A stretch of DNA of 64,000 nt. Source: Neisseriaceae bacterium CLB008 (GTDB lineage: Bacteria > Pseudomonadota > Gammaproteobacteria > Burkholderiales > Neisseriaceae). Each line of letters opens with the position of its first letter. Position 1 is the stretch's first letter. Shown here piece after piece: positions 18,229 to 31,257 of the stretch. The translations under genes and the position numbers were made by a program. The DNA lies in contig CP166133.1 in the NCBI GenBank assembly GCA_041228285.1, forward strand, positions 1,240,001-1,304,000, written 5' to 3'. Below the pieces are notes generated by a model. The model did not search any database. It was not told the origin of the DNA and worked only from the letters and a program-made list of their open reading frames with translations.

Positions 18229-19755
18229 ATGACCATCATCAAACAAGAAGATTTCATTCAAAGCATTGCTGACGGATTTCAATTCATCAGCTTTTACCAT
18301 CCTAAAGACTACATTGAAGCCTTGACCAAAGCGTGGGAAAAAGAAGAAAACCCAGCCGCTAAAGACGCCATGACCCAAATTTTGGTGAATAGCCGTATGT
18401 GTGCTGAAGGCCATCGTCCGATTTGCCAAGATACCGGCATCGCGGTGATCTTCTTGAAGGTGGGCATGCAGGTGCAGTGGGATGCAGAAATGTCGATCCA
18501 GGAAATGGCCAATGAAGGCGTGCGTCGCGCATATTTAAACGCCGACAATAAGCTACGCGCCTCGGTTTTGTCTGATCCTGCTGGCAAGCGTCAAAACACC
18601 AAGGACAATACCCCAGCCGTGATTCACATGGAAATCGTGGCCGGTGACAAAGTAGAAGTGACCTGTGCGGCCAAAGGCGGTGGCTCAGAAAACAAATCCA
18701 AGTTGGCCATGTTGAATCCATCGGATTCCATCGTGGATTGGGTTTTGAAAACCATTCCGACTATGGGTGCGGGCTGGTGTCCACCAGGTATTTTAGGCAT
18801 CGGCATCGGCGGCACGCCTGAAAAAGCCATGCTGTTGGCGAAAGAGTCCTTAATGAGCCACGTTGACATCCAAGACGTGCAGGCGAAAAAAGACGCGGGC
18901 GAAACCTTGACCACGATTGAAGCCTTGCGTTTAGAACTGTTGGAAAAAGTTAACGGCCTAGGCATTGGTGCTCAAGGCTTGGGTGGTTTGACCACGGTAT
19001 TGGACGTGAAAATTTTGGATTATCCTACCCATGCAGCCAGCCTGCCTGTGGCGATGATCCCTAACTGTGCGGCGACCCGTCACGTTCATTTTGAGCTCGA
19101 CGGCACCGGCCCTGCCAGTTTGGAAGCGCCCAATACCGATGATTGGCCAGACATTACCTATGACCCAAGCAACGGCAAGCGCGTGAATCTAGACACCTTG
19201 ACCAAGGAAGAAGTGGCCAGCTGGCAGCCTGGCGACGTGGTGTTGCTGAACGGTAAAATTTTGACCGGTCGTGATGCTGCGCATAAGCGCATGATCGACA
19301 TGTTGAATAATGGCGAATCCTTGCCGGTGGATTTTAAAAATCGCGTGATTTACTACGTAGGTCCGGTCGACCCGGTAGGCGATGAAGTGGTTGGCCCTGC
19401 TGGCCCCACCACGGCGACGCGGATGGATAAGTTTACCCGCCAAATGCTGGAACAAACTGGTTTATTGGGCATGATCGGTAAAGCTGAGCGTGGCCCGGTG
19501 GCGATTGAAGCGATTAAAGACAATAAGGCCGTGTATTTGATGGCGGTGGGCGGTTCGGCTTACCTAGTGTCTAAAGCGGTGAAGGCTTCTAAAGTGGTGG
19601 CGTTTGAAGATTTGGGCATGGAAGCGATTTATGAGTTTGAAGTCAAAGACATGCCGGTGACGGTGGCTGTTGATGCTCAAGGCACATCCGTACACGCTAC
19701 GGCGCCTAAAATATGGCAGCAAAAAATCGGCATCATTCCTGTGACTGCTGAATAA
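18229..19755 (+). CDS. Class I (iron-sulfur) fumarate hydratase
   Basis: This enzyme interconverts fumarate and malate in the TCA cycle using an oxygen-sensitive [4Fe-4S] cluster. The 508-aa product has the FumA/FumB domain order: N-terminal cluster domain (about 1-290) and C-terminal swivelling domain. The three predicted cluster cysteines are Cys66 (RPICQDTG), Cys183 (AGWCPPG) and Cys280 (IPNCAATRH), with spacings close to those of E. coli FumA. GGGSENKS near 150-157 is also typical. ATG 18229 is preferred to an overlapping GTG at 18226. Transcription stops at a terminator shortly after the gene. Aconitase B lies 0.7 kb downstream, so two TCA enzymes neighbour each other. Confidence 0.93.
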   Translation: MTIIKQEDFIQSIADGFQFISFYHPKDYIEALTKAWEKEENPAAKDAMTQILVNSRMCAEGHRPICQDTGIAVIFLKVGMQVQWDAEMSIQEMANEGVRRAYLNADNKLRASVLSDPAGKRQNTKDNTPAVIHMEIVAGDKVEVTCAAKGGGSENKSKLAMLNPSDSIVDWVLKTIPTMGAGWCPPGILGIGIGGTPEKAMLLAKESLMSHVDIQDVQAKKDAGETLTTIEALRLELLEKVNGLGIGAQGLGGLTTVLDVKILDYPTHAASLPVAMIPNCAATRHVHFELDGTGPASLEAPNTDDWPDITYDPSNGKRVNLDTLTKEEVASWQPGDVVLLNGKILTGRDAAHKRMIDMLNNGESLPVDFKNRVIYYVGPVDPVGDEVVGPAGPTTATRMDKFTRQMLEQTGLLGMIGKAERGPVAIEAIKDNKAVYLMAVGGSAYLVSKAVKASKVVAFEDLGMEAIYEFEVKDMPVTVAVDAQGTSVHATAPKIWQQKIGIIPVTAE

Positions 19756-19760
19756 GCCCT

Positions 19761-19795
19761 AACAGCCTAAACGCACCGCGTTTAGGCTGTTTTTC
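19761..19795 (+). terminator. Intrinsic terminator after fumarase
   Basis: AACAGCCTAAACGC pairs with GCGTTTAGGCTGTT across a 3-nt loop and is followed by T. Confidence 0.88.
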
Positions 19796-19894
19796 TGTGT
19801 CGTGAAGGTCTATAATGGAGGGGATTCGTGCATTAGGGCCGAGGATGTATTGTCATCAGCCTTGGTGGCATAACCATCTCGAAGGAGGCCCAGC

Positions 19895-20293
19895 ATGAGC
19901 TTACCCCAAACCTTATACGTACTCAGCAGCGTGCGTACCAATAATTTTAACGACCCTGAAATCATGGCCAAAATCAGTGGTGCTTGGGCTTTGGCGATGG
20001 CTGAGCCGATTGAGGGTGCCGTTTATTATGGCGTCTACCACCATTACGAAAACGATTTCGAGGGTGATTACGACGTCAGCGTGGCAGTGGATTTACCCGG
20101 CCACAGCAGTGAAGTTTTGGCCATCCCAGAGCAAGACTACGTTTATTTTGAGGTGGATGCGGGCAATCCGCAGGGTGTGATCGAAATGTGGCAACACATT
20201 TGGCGCCAGCCGCTAGAGCGCACTTATTTATTTGATTATGAAGAGTACTTTATTGATGGCCGCATTCGCATTGCCGTCGGTATTGAGAAGTAG
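19895..20293 (+). CDS. GyrI-like / effector-binding domain protein
   Basis: This 132-aa single-domain protein resembles the GyrI-like (AraC_E_bind) fold used to bind small hydrophobic molecules, seen either alone or fused to AraC/MerR regulators. Supporting segments are GVYHHYENDFEGDYDVSVAVD, then DYVYFEVDAGNPQGVIEMWQHIW and the closing FDYEEYFIDGRIRIAVGI, which match the domain's end (Tyr/Glu-rich). No DNA-binding domain is attached, so it is not a regulator by itself. It has an excellent ribosome site (AAGGAGG) 8 nt before the ATG. It stands between fumarase and acnB, with no evident link to either. Confidence 0.75.
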   Translation: MSLPQTLYVLSSVRTNNFNDPEIMAKISGAWALAMAEPIEGAVYYGVYHHYENDFEGDYDVSVAVDLPGHSSEVLAIPEQDYVYFEVDAGNPQGVIEMWQHIWRQPLERTYLFDYEEYFIDGRIRIAVGIEK

Positions 20294-20432
20294 TCGTATT
20301 GGCCGCAAGCGTGGCCACTACGGAATCATGGCCGAGGTTTAATTTAGCCGGCGTTTGGTTTATGATTCAAGGTTAGAACGCCTTTAACGTTCACACAACC
20401 CAACCAACAATTTAAGAAAAAAGGAATCCATA

Positions 20433-23018
20433 ATGTTAGAAGCTTACCGCGCCCATGTGGCGGAGCGTGCCGCTTTGGGTATTGTTCCATTACCCTTATC
20501 TGCACAGCAAACAGAACAATTGGTTGAATTACTCAAAAACCCACCGGCTGCAGAAGGCGAGTTTTTGGTTGATTTGATCAGCAATCGCGTGCCACCTGGG
20601 GTAGACGATGCGGCTAAAGTAAAAGCTTCATTTTTGGCTGCCGTTGCGGAAGGCACTGCCACCAGCCCTTTGATCAGCCCAGAAAAAGCCACTGAGCTCT
20701 TGGGCACCATGTTGGGTGGCTACAACATCCACGCCTTGGTTGAATTGTTGGATAATCCAGCCTTAGCGCCCATTGCGGCCGAAGGTTTGAAACATACTTT
20801 GCTGATGTTCGATGCCTTCCACGATGTGGAAGAAAAAATGAACCAGGGCAACGCCGTGGCTAAAGAGGTGATTGAGTCTTGGGCCAACGCAGAATGGTTT
20901 ACCGCGCGCGAAAAAGTAGCGGAAAAAATCACTGTGACCGTGTTCAAAGTGACCGGCGAAACCAATACCGACGACCTGTCTCCCGCCCCTGATGCGTGGA
21001 GCCGTCCTGACATTCCTTTACACGCCTTGGCGATGTTGAAAAACCCGCGCGATGGCATTACCCCAGATCAGCCTGGTTCTGTGGGCCCGATCAAACTATT
21101 GGAAGAATTAACCGCTAAAGGCAATGTGGTCGCCTATGTGGGCGACGTGGTGGGTACCGGCTCTAGCCGTAAATCAGCCACTAACTCAGTGGTGTGGTTC
21201 ACCGGTAAAGACATTCCGTTCGTGCCGAATAAGCGTTTTGGTGGCGTGTGCCTGGGCGGTAAAATTGCCCCGATTTTCTTCAATACCCAAGAAGACTCTG
21301 GCGCTTTGCCGATTGAAGTCGATGTAAGCCAGTTTAATATGGGCGACGTCATCGACATCTTCCCATACGAAGGCAAAATTGAAAAAGACGGCCAAGTGGC
21401 CGCTGAGTTTGCCTTGAAGTCTGAAGTGTTGTTGGATGAAGTACAAGCTGGTGGCCGTATTAACCTAATCATCGGTCGTGGCCTAACCACCAAAGCCCGT
21501 CAAGCTTTGGGCTTGGCTGCTTCTACCGCTTTCCGTTTGCCTAAGGCCGTGGCTGAATCTAAAGCCGGCTTCTCTTTGGCGCAAAAAATGGTGGGCCGCG
21601 CCTGTGGTCTGCCTGAAGGTGAAGGCGTACGCCCAGGTACTTACTGTGAGCCACGCATGACGACTGTTGGTTCGCAAGACACCACTGGCCCAATGACGCG
21701 TGATGAACTGAAAGACTTGGCTTGCCTAGGTTTCAGCTCAGACTTAGTGATGCAATCATTCTGTCACACCGCTGCCTATCCAAAACCAGTAGACGTGAAA
21801 ACCCACAAAGAATTGCCAGAATTCATCTCTACTCGTGGCGGCGTGGCCTTGCGCCCAGGCGACGGCGTGATTCACTCATGGTTAAACCGCTTATTGTTGC
21901 CTGATACCGTTGGTACCGGCGGCGACAGCCACACCCGTTTCCCCATTGGCATTTCGTTCCCAGCTGGCTCTGGCCTGGTGGCGTTTGCGGCAGCGACAGG
22001 CGTGATGCCTTTGGACATGCCTGAGTCGGTGTTGGTACGCTTTAAAGGTGAGTTGCAGCCTGGCGTGACCTTGCGTGACTTGGTGAACGCGATTCCTTTA
22101 TACGGCATCAAGCAAGGCCTGTTGACTGTGGCTAAAGCCGGTAAGATCAACGCTTTCTCTGGCCGCATCTTGGAAATTGAAGGTTTGCCTGACCTTAAAG
22201 TTGAGCAAGCGTTTGAATTGTCTGATGCGTCTGCTGAGCGTTCTGCCGCTGGCTGTACCGTTCATTTGAACAAAGAGCCCATCATCGAATACATGACTTC
22301 TAACATCACCTTGATGAAGAACATGATTGCCGATGGTTATGAAGATGCCCGTACCTTAGAGCGTCGAATTAAATCCATGGAAGCTTGGTTGGCTAACCCA
22401 GAATTGTTGAAAGCCGACGACGATGCGCAATACGCAGAAATCATCGAAATCGACATGAACGACATCAAAGAGCCGATCGTGGCCTGCCCGAACGACCCTG
22501 ATGACGTGAAATTCATGAGTGAAGTGTCTGGCACCAAGATTGACGAAGTATTCATCGGTAGCTGCATGACCAATATCGGTCACTTCCGCGCCGCTGGTAA
22601 GCTGCTAGAGCAGTCGTCTGACATTCCTGTGCGTTTGTGGGTGGCCCCACCGACCAAAATGGATGCGCAGCAACTCAGCGAAGAAGGCTATTACGGTATT
22701 TTAGGCCGCGCTGGCGCCCGTATGGAAATGCCAGGCTGTTCTTTGTGCATGGGTAACCAAGCTCAGGTACGCGAAGGCGCAACCGTGATGTCTACTTCAA
22801 CCCGTAACTTCCCGAACCGCTTGGGTAAAAATACCTTTGTGTATTTAGGCTCTGCGGAGTTGGCTGCGATTTGTTCTAAATTAGGCCGAATCCCTACCGT
22901 GGAAGAGTATCGTGAGAACATTGGCATCATCAATGATAAGGGTGCAGAAGTGTACCGTTACATGAATTTCAATGAAATTGATCGTTACCAATCGGTTGCA
23001 GATGAAGTCAACGTTTAA
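20433..23018 (+). CDS. acnB: Aconitate hydratase B (bifunctional, 2-methylisocitrate dehydratase)
   Basis: AcnB isomerises citrate to isocitrate and can dehydrate 2-methylisocitrate. The 861-aa product has the AcnB-specific order: N-terminal HEAT-like domain (about 1-160), swivel domain 4 (about 165-380) and the three catalytic domains. The [4Fe-4S] ligands are Cys711 (IGSCMTN), Cys769 and Cys772 ([10 protein letters not shown]), at almost the same numbers as in E. coli Acn[12 protein letters not shown] is also conserved. An AAGGAA ribosome site precedes the ATG. It is monocistronic with a terminator after the stop. Confidence 0.97.
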   Translation: MLEAYRAHVAERAALGIVPLPLSAQQTEQLVELLKNPPAAEGEFLVDLISNRVPPGVDDAAKVKASFLAAVAEGTATSPLISPEKATELLGTMLGGYNIHALVELLDNPALAPIAAEGLKHTLLMFDAFHDVEEKMNQGNAVAKEVIESWANAEWFTAREKVAEKITVTVFKVTGETNTDDLSPAPDAWSRPDIPLHALAMLKNPRDGITPDQPGSVGPIKLLEELTAKGNVVAYVGDVVGTGSSRKSATNSVVWFTGKDIPFVPNKRFGGVCLGGKIAPIFFNTQEDSGALPIEVDVSQFNMGDVIDIFPYEGKIEKDGQVAAEFALKSEVLLDEVQAGGRINLIIGRGLTTKARQALGLAASTAFRLPKAVAESKAGFSLAQKMVGRACGLPEGEGVRPGTYCEPRMTTVGSQDTTGPMTRDELKDLACLGFSSDLVMQSFCHTAAYPKPVDVKTHKELPEFISTRGGVALRPGDGVIHSWLNRLLLPDTVGTGGDSHTRFPIGISFPAGSGLVAFAAATGVMPLDMPESVLVRFKGELQPGVTLRDLVNAIPLYGIKQGLLTVAKAGKINAFSGRILEIEGLPDLKVEQAFELSDASAERSAAGCTVHLNKEPIIEYMTSNITLMKNMIADGYEDARTLERRIKSMEAWLANPELLKADDDAQYAEIIEIDMNDIKEPIVACPNDPDDVKFMSEVSGTKIDEVFIGSCMTNIGHFRAAGKLLEQSSDIPVRLWVAPPTKMDAQQLSEEGYYGILGRAGARMEMPGCSLCMGNQAQVREGATVMSTSTRNFPNRLGKNTFVYLGSAELAAICSKLGRIPTVEEYRENIGIINDKGAEVYRYMNFNEIDRYQSVADEVNV

Positions 23019-23034
23019 TTAGTCCGTAAGGGTT

Positions 23035-23069
23035 AAAAAAAGCCTCGTGAAACCTCACGAGGCTTTTTC
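23035..23069. terminator. Intrinsic terminator after acnB
   Basis: AGCCTCGTGA at 23041-23050 pairs with TCACGAGGCT, flanked by an A-run and a T-run. Confidence 0.92.
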
Positions 23070-23130
23070 TTTATTCATAAAAAAGAGGTACAATAAGCCC
23101 TTTGATTTAGAACCAATGGGCTGACTATCT

Positions 23131-26997
<3,867 letters not shown>

Positions 26998-27015
26998 GCC
27001 TGATTAATAGGCATT

Positions 27016-27050
27016 AAAAAAGCGTTCAGTTTTGGCTGAACGCTTTTTTT
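27016..27050. terminator. Bidirectional intrinsic terminator between ftsK and the MarR gene
   Basis: AGCGTTCAG at 27021-27029 pairs with CTGAACGCT at 27036-27044, with an A-run before and a T-run after. Confidence 0.9.
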
Positions 27051-27061
27051 GTGGGCGGCCT

Positions 27062-27640
27062 CTAGGGCGCGGCCTTGAGTAGGCAAGGATCTAAGGTGGG
27101 CTTTTTGCCTTCAAGAATGTTTTCCAGTTGACCTGATAGCTTAAGGGCAAGGTGGTAGTACTGCGCTTGTTCTTCTTGGTTGAGGACGCTGGCGAAGATG
27201 TCTTTCAGCAGCTGATGTTGCTGTGGCAGGTGTCGTTCTAAAAAGGCCAAGCCTTTTGGGGTGAGGATGGCAAAGGTCTTGCGCTTATCGGCGTGACACT
27301 GTTCACGCGTGATGAAGCCCTTTTCCTGCAGGCTGTCTAAGATGCGGGTGGCGTTGGTTTTTGAGAATTGTAGGGCAGCGGCTAGATCGCTAGGGGAAAT
27401 AGCGTAGTTAGGGCACATCAACATCACCGACATCGAGAGGGACTCGGTTTGATTCAAAACGTCTTCCATCAGCTGAAACACAATCACGTCCAGCTGAGCT
27501 TTAATGTGGCACTGTAGGCGAATGAGCTTAATGAGCTCAGTTGGCGTATCTGGAATCAGATCGCGAATATTGTTAATCGCCTGCTCTGTCATGATGAACT
27601 TGGGGGTGTGTTCTGACAGATCAAATTTGGTTTTGCTCAT
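27062..27640 (-). CDS. MarR-family transcriptional regulator
   Basis: This 192-aa winged-helix regulator is longer than the usual 140-150 aa because of N- and C-terminal extensions. The recognition region is ISPSDLAAALQFSKTNATRILDSLQEKGF (about residues 80-108), followed by the wing HADKRKTFAILTPKG with the conserved Asp-x-Arg (DKRK). MarR proteins act as dimers and usually sense aromatic or phenolic ligands. Cys48 and other cysteines are present but no sensing motif is certain. It lies upstream of nothing divergent; the next gene on the same strand (PLD) starts 1.5 kb away and ends 77 nt before it. Its targets are unknown. Confidence 0.88.
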   Translation of the reverse strand: MSKTKFDLSEHTPKFIMTEQAINNIRDLIPDTPTELIKLIRLQCHIKAQLDVIVFQLMEDVLNQTESLSMSVMLMCPNYAISPSDLAAALQFSKTNATRILDSLQEKGFITREQCHADKRKTFAILTPKGLAFLERHLPQQHQLLKDIFASVLNQEEQAQYYHLALKLSGQLENILEGKKPTLDPCLLKAAP

Positions 27641-27717
27641 TGCATCTCTTTAGTTATACAAACGGATAATATGTTGAATTGGTTATTTTACGCAAAAAGA
27701 ATCAAAAAATCATCCGT

Positions 27718-29196
27718 TTAATTGTTTTTATTGGGGCTATTGCTCGATTTGGCCATTTGTTTTTGTTGGGCTTTGTGTTTCTTTAATGATAGCCCTTTTG
27801 ACAGCAGGGCGAAAGCCCCCGCTAGGCCAATGAAGATTAATGGGTAGGTTAATAGCTTAGGCCACATAAAGATTAAGAGGGAAATCAGCAGTAAAATCAA
27901 GCCTAAACTTAAAAAAGCCCAGGATTCTGTTTCGCTGACTTCACGCTTGCCGCGAATGACGGAATGCAAGGTTTCGCCCAGATGTATGGCCTGGCGTACG
28001 CCGGCTTTAGAGGAGGCACGGGCAGAATAGGCCGTTCGTTCGCGCGCAGTGGCGGGCTCTGGCTTATTGGCCCGATTAAGCACGACTTCAGTGGCATTGT
28101 CTAGATCGGCCAGAAAACGCTGTTGAAAAGCGCTGGCGCTGTCGGCGTCTTCGATGGCAACGTCAATTTCTCGATTGGCCAGCCAGCTGGAAATATTTAA
28201 ATTGGTTGAGCCCACTCGGGCCCAAGCACTGTCTACCACCGCCATTTTGGCGTGGATCATGGGCCCATTCCATTCAAACACCCTGATGCCGGCTTCTAAT
28301 AGCGGCCGATACAGCGTACGCGAGACGGTGCCAATCCATTTGATGTCGGATGTACGCGGCACCAGTAGGCGCACGTCGACGCCGGCAAGTGCCGCCCGCT
28401 TAAGGGCGTCCATATAGATGCCGGTGGGCATGAAGTAGGCATCGGTTAGCCACAGATTTTTTTTCGCGAGGCTGATGACCATCAGGTCTAGCCGCATCAT
28501 GTGTGCCGTGGTCGGTGTGGTGGCGATGAGGCGGGCTCTGGCTGGGCCTGCTGGCAGATGGGGCGCAGGTGGCGGCTGCAAAAGGGCGCTGGGTGGCGTG
28601 ACTTGCTCGCTGGCGAGGGTGTCTAAGAAGGCCGCCATGACGTCGGCCACAATTGGTCCACGCAGCCGTACGCCCATGTCGCGCCAAGGGGCGATGCCTT
28701 TTAGTGGCTGGCCTTCCCATTTGTTGGAGATGCACAGACCGCTGATGAAGGCGAGGCTTTGGTCGATGAGCAAAACCTTGCGGTGGTTGCGTGATAATAA
28801 GCTAAAGCCATTGCTCAAGGTGAGGCGATTGTAAGCGTGTACCGTTGCCCCGGCCTTAATCAGTGGTTTGAAAAAGCCACGATAATGCTGTTTGAGTGAG
28901 CCAAACCAATCATAGACCAGCACCACGGTGACGCCGGCCTGGGCCTTCTCGATCAAAAGGTCGCGCACGCGGGTGCCATAAACGTCGTGATCGAAAATAT
29001 ACATCTCGATGCAGATGCTGTCTTGGGCATGCTTGAGGGCGTTGAGCCAAGCAGGGAAGTTTTCGGTACTGTCGTGCAGGCAGTCTATTTCATTGTCGTT
29101 GGAGAGGCTAGCGCCCGCAAAGCGCGACATGACCTGCTGATACACCTGGCTGATGGCGTCGTGGCTGTCGTGGCTTAAAGGGCTAGGCAGGGACAT
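27718..29196 (-). CDS. Cardiolipin synthase-like phospholipase D family protein
   Basis: This 492-aa protein has two HKD catalytic motifs. The first has His138, Lys140 and Asp145 (NHRKVLLID) and the second His315, Lys317 and Asp322 (MIHAKMAVVD), each followed by the expected Gly/Ser segment (for example GSTNLNISS). This is the cardiolipin synthase B-type layout, joining two phosphatidyl groups or acting on other phosphodiesters. Unlike ClsA, the N-terminus lacks membrane helices; instead two helices lie near the C-terminus (about 426-445 and 449-468), followed by a basic Lys/Gln-rich tail. Membrane attachment is therefore at the opposite end from the usual Cls plan. Confidence 0.85.
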   Translation of the reverse strand: MSLPSPLSHDSHDAISQVYQQVMSRFAGASLSNDNEIDCLHDSTENFPAWLNALKHAQDSICIEMYIFDHDVYGTRVRDLLIEKAQAGVTVVLVYDWFGSLKQHYRGFFKPLIKAGATVHAYNRLTLSNGFSLLSRNHRKVLLIDQSLAFISGLCISNKWEGQPLKGIAPWRDMGVRLRGPIVADVMAAFLDTLASEQVTPPSALLQPPPAPHLPAGPARARLIATTPTTAHMMRLDLMVISLAKKNLWLTDAYFMPTGIYMDALKRAALAGVDVRLLVPRTSDIKWIGTVSRTLYRPLLEAGIRVFEWNGPMIHAKMAVVDSAWARVGSTNLNISSWLANREIDVAIEDADSASAFQQRFLADLDNATEVVLNRANKPEPATARERTAYSARASSKAGVRQAIHLGETLHSVIRGKREVSETESWAFLSLGLILLLISLLIFMWPKLLTYPLIFIGLAGAFALLSKGLSLKKHKAQQKQMAKSSNSPNKNN

Positions 29197-29284
29197 GGTG
29201 GGTACCGAAGCTGTGAAGTATGGACTCTATTATAGAAGATAATACAAATATTGAAAATGGATGGTTTGTAAGGTGGATGGGGGT

Positions 29285-29591
29285 CGTACGGTGGGCAAAG
29301 CGCAGCGTGCCCACCGTTTTGGATCATTTTCCATATGTTTACATCTGTAGACGCCTTCGTATCATGTGAGTAAGCCATGGTTTATTCACCGTCGCGTAGG
29401 GTGGGTAAAGCGTAGCCTACCCACCACTCCTAATGTGCTCAGGCGCCCCTATTTAAAACCCGCGTGGGTCACGACCCACCCTACGCTTAAGGGCCTGCGC
29501 TGTAGACGTAAAAAAAAGCATAGGGAATGATGCGATAAACCATGGTTTTTTAGCCATTTGTAGGATGGGCAAAGCGCAGCGTGCCCACCGG
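29285..29591. repeat. Cluster of four GTGGGYAAAGCG-type intergenic repeats
   Basis: Four copies of one short motif lie in the 420-nt gap between the PLD and MnmC-like genes. Copies at about 29285-29316, 29394-29425 and 29561-29591 are direct; the copy at 29461-29488 is inverted and partial. The core reads GTGGGCAAAGCGCAGCG followed by TGCCCACC, itself an inverted repeat able to fold into a hairpin. Similar elements are scattered between genes in several proteobacteria. No gene is encoded in this gap. Confidence 0.75.
29375..29545. mobile_element. Possible MITE-like element with nested inverted repeats
   Basis: CCATGGTTTAT at 29375-29385 is repeated exactly inverted as ATAAACCATGG at 29535-29545, enclosing 149 bp. 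Inside, GCGTAGGGTGGGT (29394-29406) is repeated inverted as ACCCACCCTACGC (29474-29486). The nested arrangement could be a small non-autonomous element or a remnant. No transposase, and no clear target duplication because CCATGG is palindromic. Confidence 0.4.
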
Positions 29592-29616
29592 GTTAAACAT
29601 GGGCACCAACAAACCA

Positions 29617-31257
29617 TCATTGAGCGCCGTCGTCAGCAGCATCCCACTGGCGGCGAATGATCTGGCGAATCCAAAAGCGATGTGGATGCAGTGCCTCCCT
29701 CAGCGCTGGGCTAAGCGTTTGGCTGTGTCCAAGCAGCTCATGAGCCAGAGCAAAGCCACACAAAGGCGCTGTGGCTAAGCCACGCGTGCCATGGGCGGTG
29801 TTGACATACAGATTGGGGTAAAACGTACAGGGCGTGTCTATAGGGCGCGTTTTATCTATGGCCAGTTCGGCATAGGCCGCGTATAGCGCGTCGCGTGGGC
29901 CGATGGCGCCCACAACCGGCAGATGGTCATGGCTGTCGCAGCGCATGGCGGCTTTGCCTTGTGGTTGGGCGTTGGGCGCTAGGCTTTGTGCCAGTTCAGG
30001 GCACAAGGTGTTTAATGCCTCGACATTGTCGCGCTCTTCTGTTTGAGTGAGTGTGGTGTCGCATACACCAGCCTGAAAGCTGGCGCCAAAGCAATACTGG
30101 CCTTGCCACGGTGGGCTGACGTAGCTGTGGCCAGACAGTGCAATGCGCAGCGGTGATAAAGAGGGCGGCTGGGCGCTGTGGGTGACTTGGCCGCGAATCG
30201 GGTTTAAGGGTAGGTAGGCTAAGTCTAGAAATTGGCGTGCCAAATGGCCTTGGCACAGCACTAAATGGCTGGCGCTAAACAGGGTTTCAACGGCGTTGGT
30301 GTGCAGCAGCCAGCCCGTGGCAGAGGGCTCAATCTGGTTAACCGTACAGCGTTCAACGACGCGAATATTGGGGTGATCCAACAGCTTGGCAATCAGTGTG
30401 GGTGGGTGTACCCAGCCGCCTTGTGGCCAGAATAGGCCGCCGCTGGGTAAGGGCAAGCCGGCGCGTTGGCTGGCTTGGGCCTGAGTTAAGGGCATCCATA
30501 ACTCGGGGTAAGGCCACGTGGCGAGCGCTTGATTGCGTTTTTGCTCTTGCGCCGTCACGTCTAAGTGCAAGACGCCACAGTCGTCCCAGCCGTCTCGTCC
30601 AGGTAAAAGCGTTTGCAGTAGGCGCAAGGTAAAGCCATAACCATTGAGCAGTAGCTGACTTTGTTCGGTTAAATGAGGGGAAATCTTGGCGTAGACCAAG
30701 CCTTGACGGTTGCCAGAAGCTGCGCCAGCGATTTGGCCTTGTTCCAGTACGGTGACGTGCACGCCCTGAATGGCTAAAGCATAGGCGGTACTCGCACCTG
30801 CGATGCCGGCGCCGACAATGCAGACGTGTTTGACGGGATTAACTGGTGCCGGGGCATACCAAGGCGCAACGGTCGTCTTGGGTATGATGGTTTCAAGTGG
30901 CTGTAAATGATGGTCTAGCGCGAGGTAGGCGTCTTGATTGCTGTGGCTAGGCCATTGTGGTGTCTGTGGCCCTATCCATACCGACAGCCTGATGCGTGGG
31001 GTGAGCACAACGGTGTTCAATCCTGGCGCGGCGCTGCCATAACCATGGGTTAAAGCGTCTGCTTGGGCGGATTGAGCTTGTTTGCTGGTGTGGTGTAGCC
31101 ATAGGTGGAGTGGCTGCAGCAGCGATTGTTGCGCCAGTTGATTTAACCAGGGCTGTAAAGCCGTCAGCGGCAGCGCACTGGGCAGATGCCATACCCACTC
31201 GGCCGCGTCGGCGTGCGTGGCGCACCATGCCGCTAAAGGGGCTTGATCGGTGCTCAT
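29617..31257 (-). CDS. MnmC C-terminal-like FAD-dependent oxidoreductase (tRNA cmnm5(s2)U34 processing)
   Basis: This 546-aa flavoprotein matches the oxidoreductase half of MnmC, which removes the carboxymethyl group from cmnm5s2U34 in tRNA. The FAD-binding GAGIAGAS is at residues 149-154 onward, followed by GAASGNRQGLVYAKISPH, the hallmark of this family, and a C-terminal NTAHGTRGLATAPLCG segment. In two-domain MnmC the N-terminal half is a SAM-dependent methyltransferase of about 250 residues. Here the first 140 residues have no glycine-rich SAM motif, so the methyltransferase seems absent or decayed. The start overlaps the stop of the asmA-like gene by 4 nt, so they are co-transcribed. Confidence 0.85.
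   Translation of the reverse strand: MSTDQAPLAAWCATHADAAEWVWHLPSALPLTALQPWLNQLAQQSLLQPLHLWLHHTSKQAQSAQADALTHGYGSAAPGLNTVVLTPRIRLSVWIGPQTPQWPSHSNQDAYLALDHHLQPLETIIPKTTVAPWYAPAPVNPVKHVCIVGAGIAGASTAYALAIQGVHVTVLEQGQIAGAASGNRQGLVYAKISPHLTEQSQLLLNGYGFTLRLLQTLLPGRDGWDDCGVLHLDVTAQEQKRNQALATWPYPELWMPLTQAQASQRAGLPLPSGGLFWPQGGWVHPPTLIAKLLDHPNIRVVERCTVNQIEPSATGWLLHTNAVETLFSASHLVLCQGHLARQFLDLAYLPLNPIRGQVTHSAQPPSLSPLRIALSGHSYVSPPWQGQYCFGASFQAGVCDTTLTQTEERDNVEALNTLCPELAQSLAPNAQPQGKAAMRCDSHDHLPVVGAIGPRDALYAAYAELAIDKTRPIDTPCTFYPNLYVNTAHGTRGLATAPLCGFALAHELLGHSQTLSPALREALHPHRFWIRQIIRRQWDAADDGAQ

Noticed and set aside
18226-19755. FNR box upstream of fumarase or acnB
   Set aside because: No TTGAT-N4-ATCAA match was seen in either upstream region; only the paa promoter has one.
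29285-29591. CRISPR array
   Set aside because: Copies are irregularly spaced, one is inverted, and no cas genes are present.
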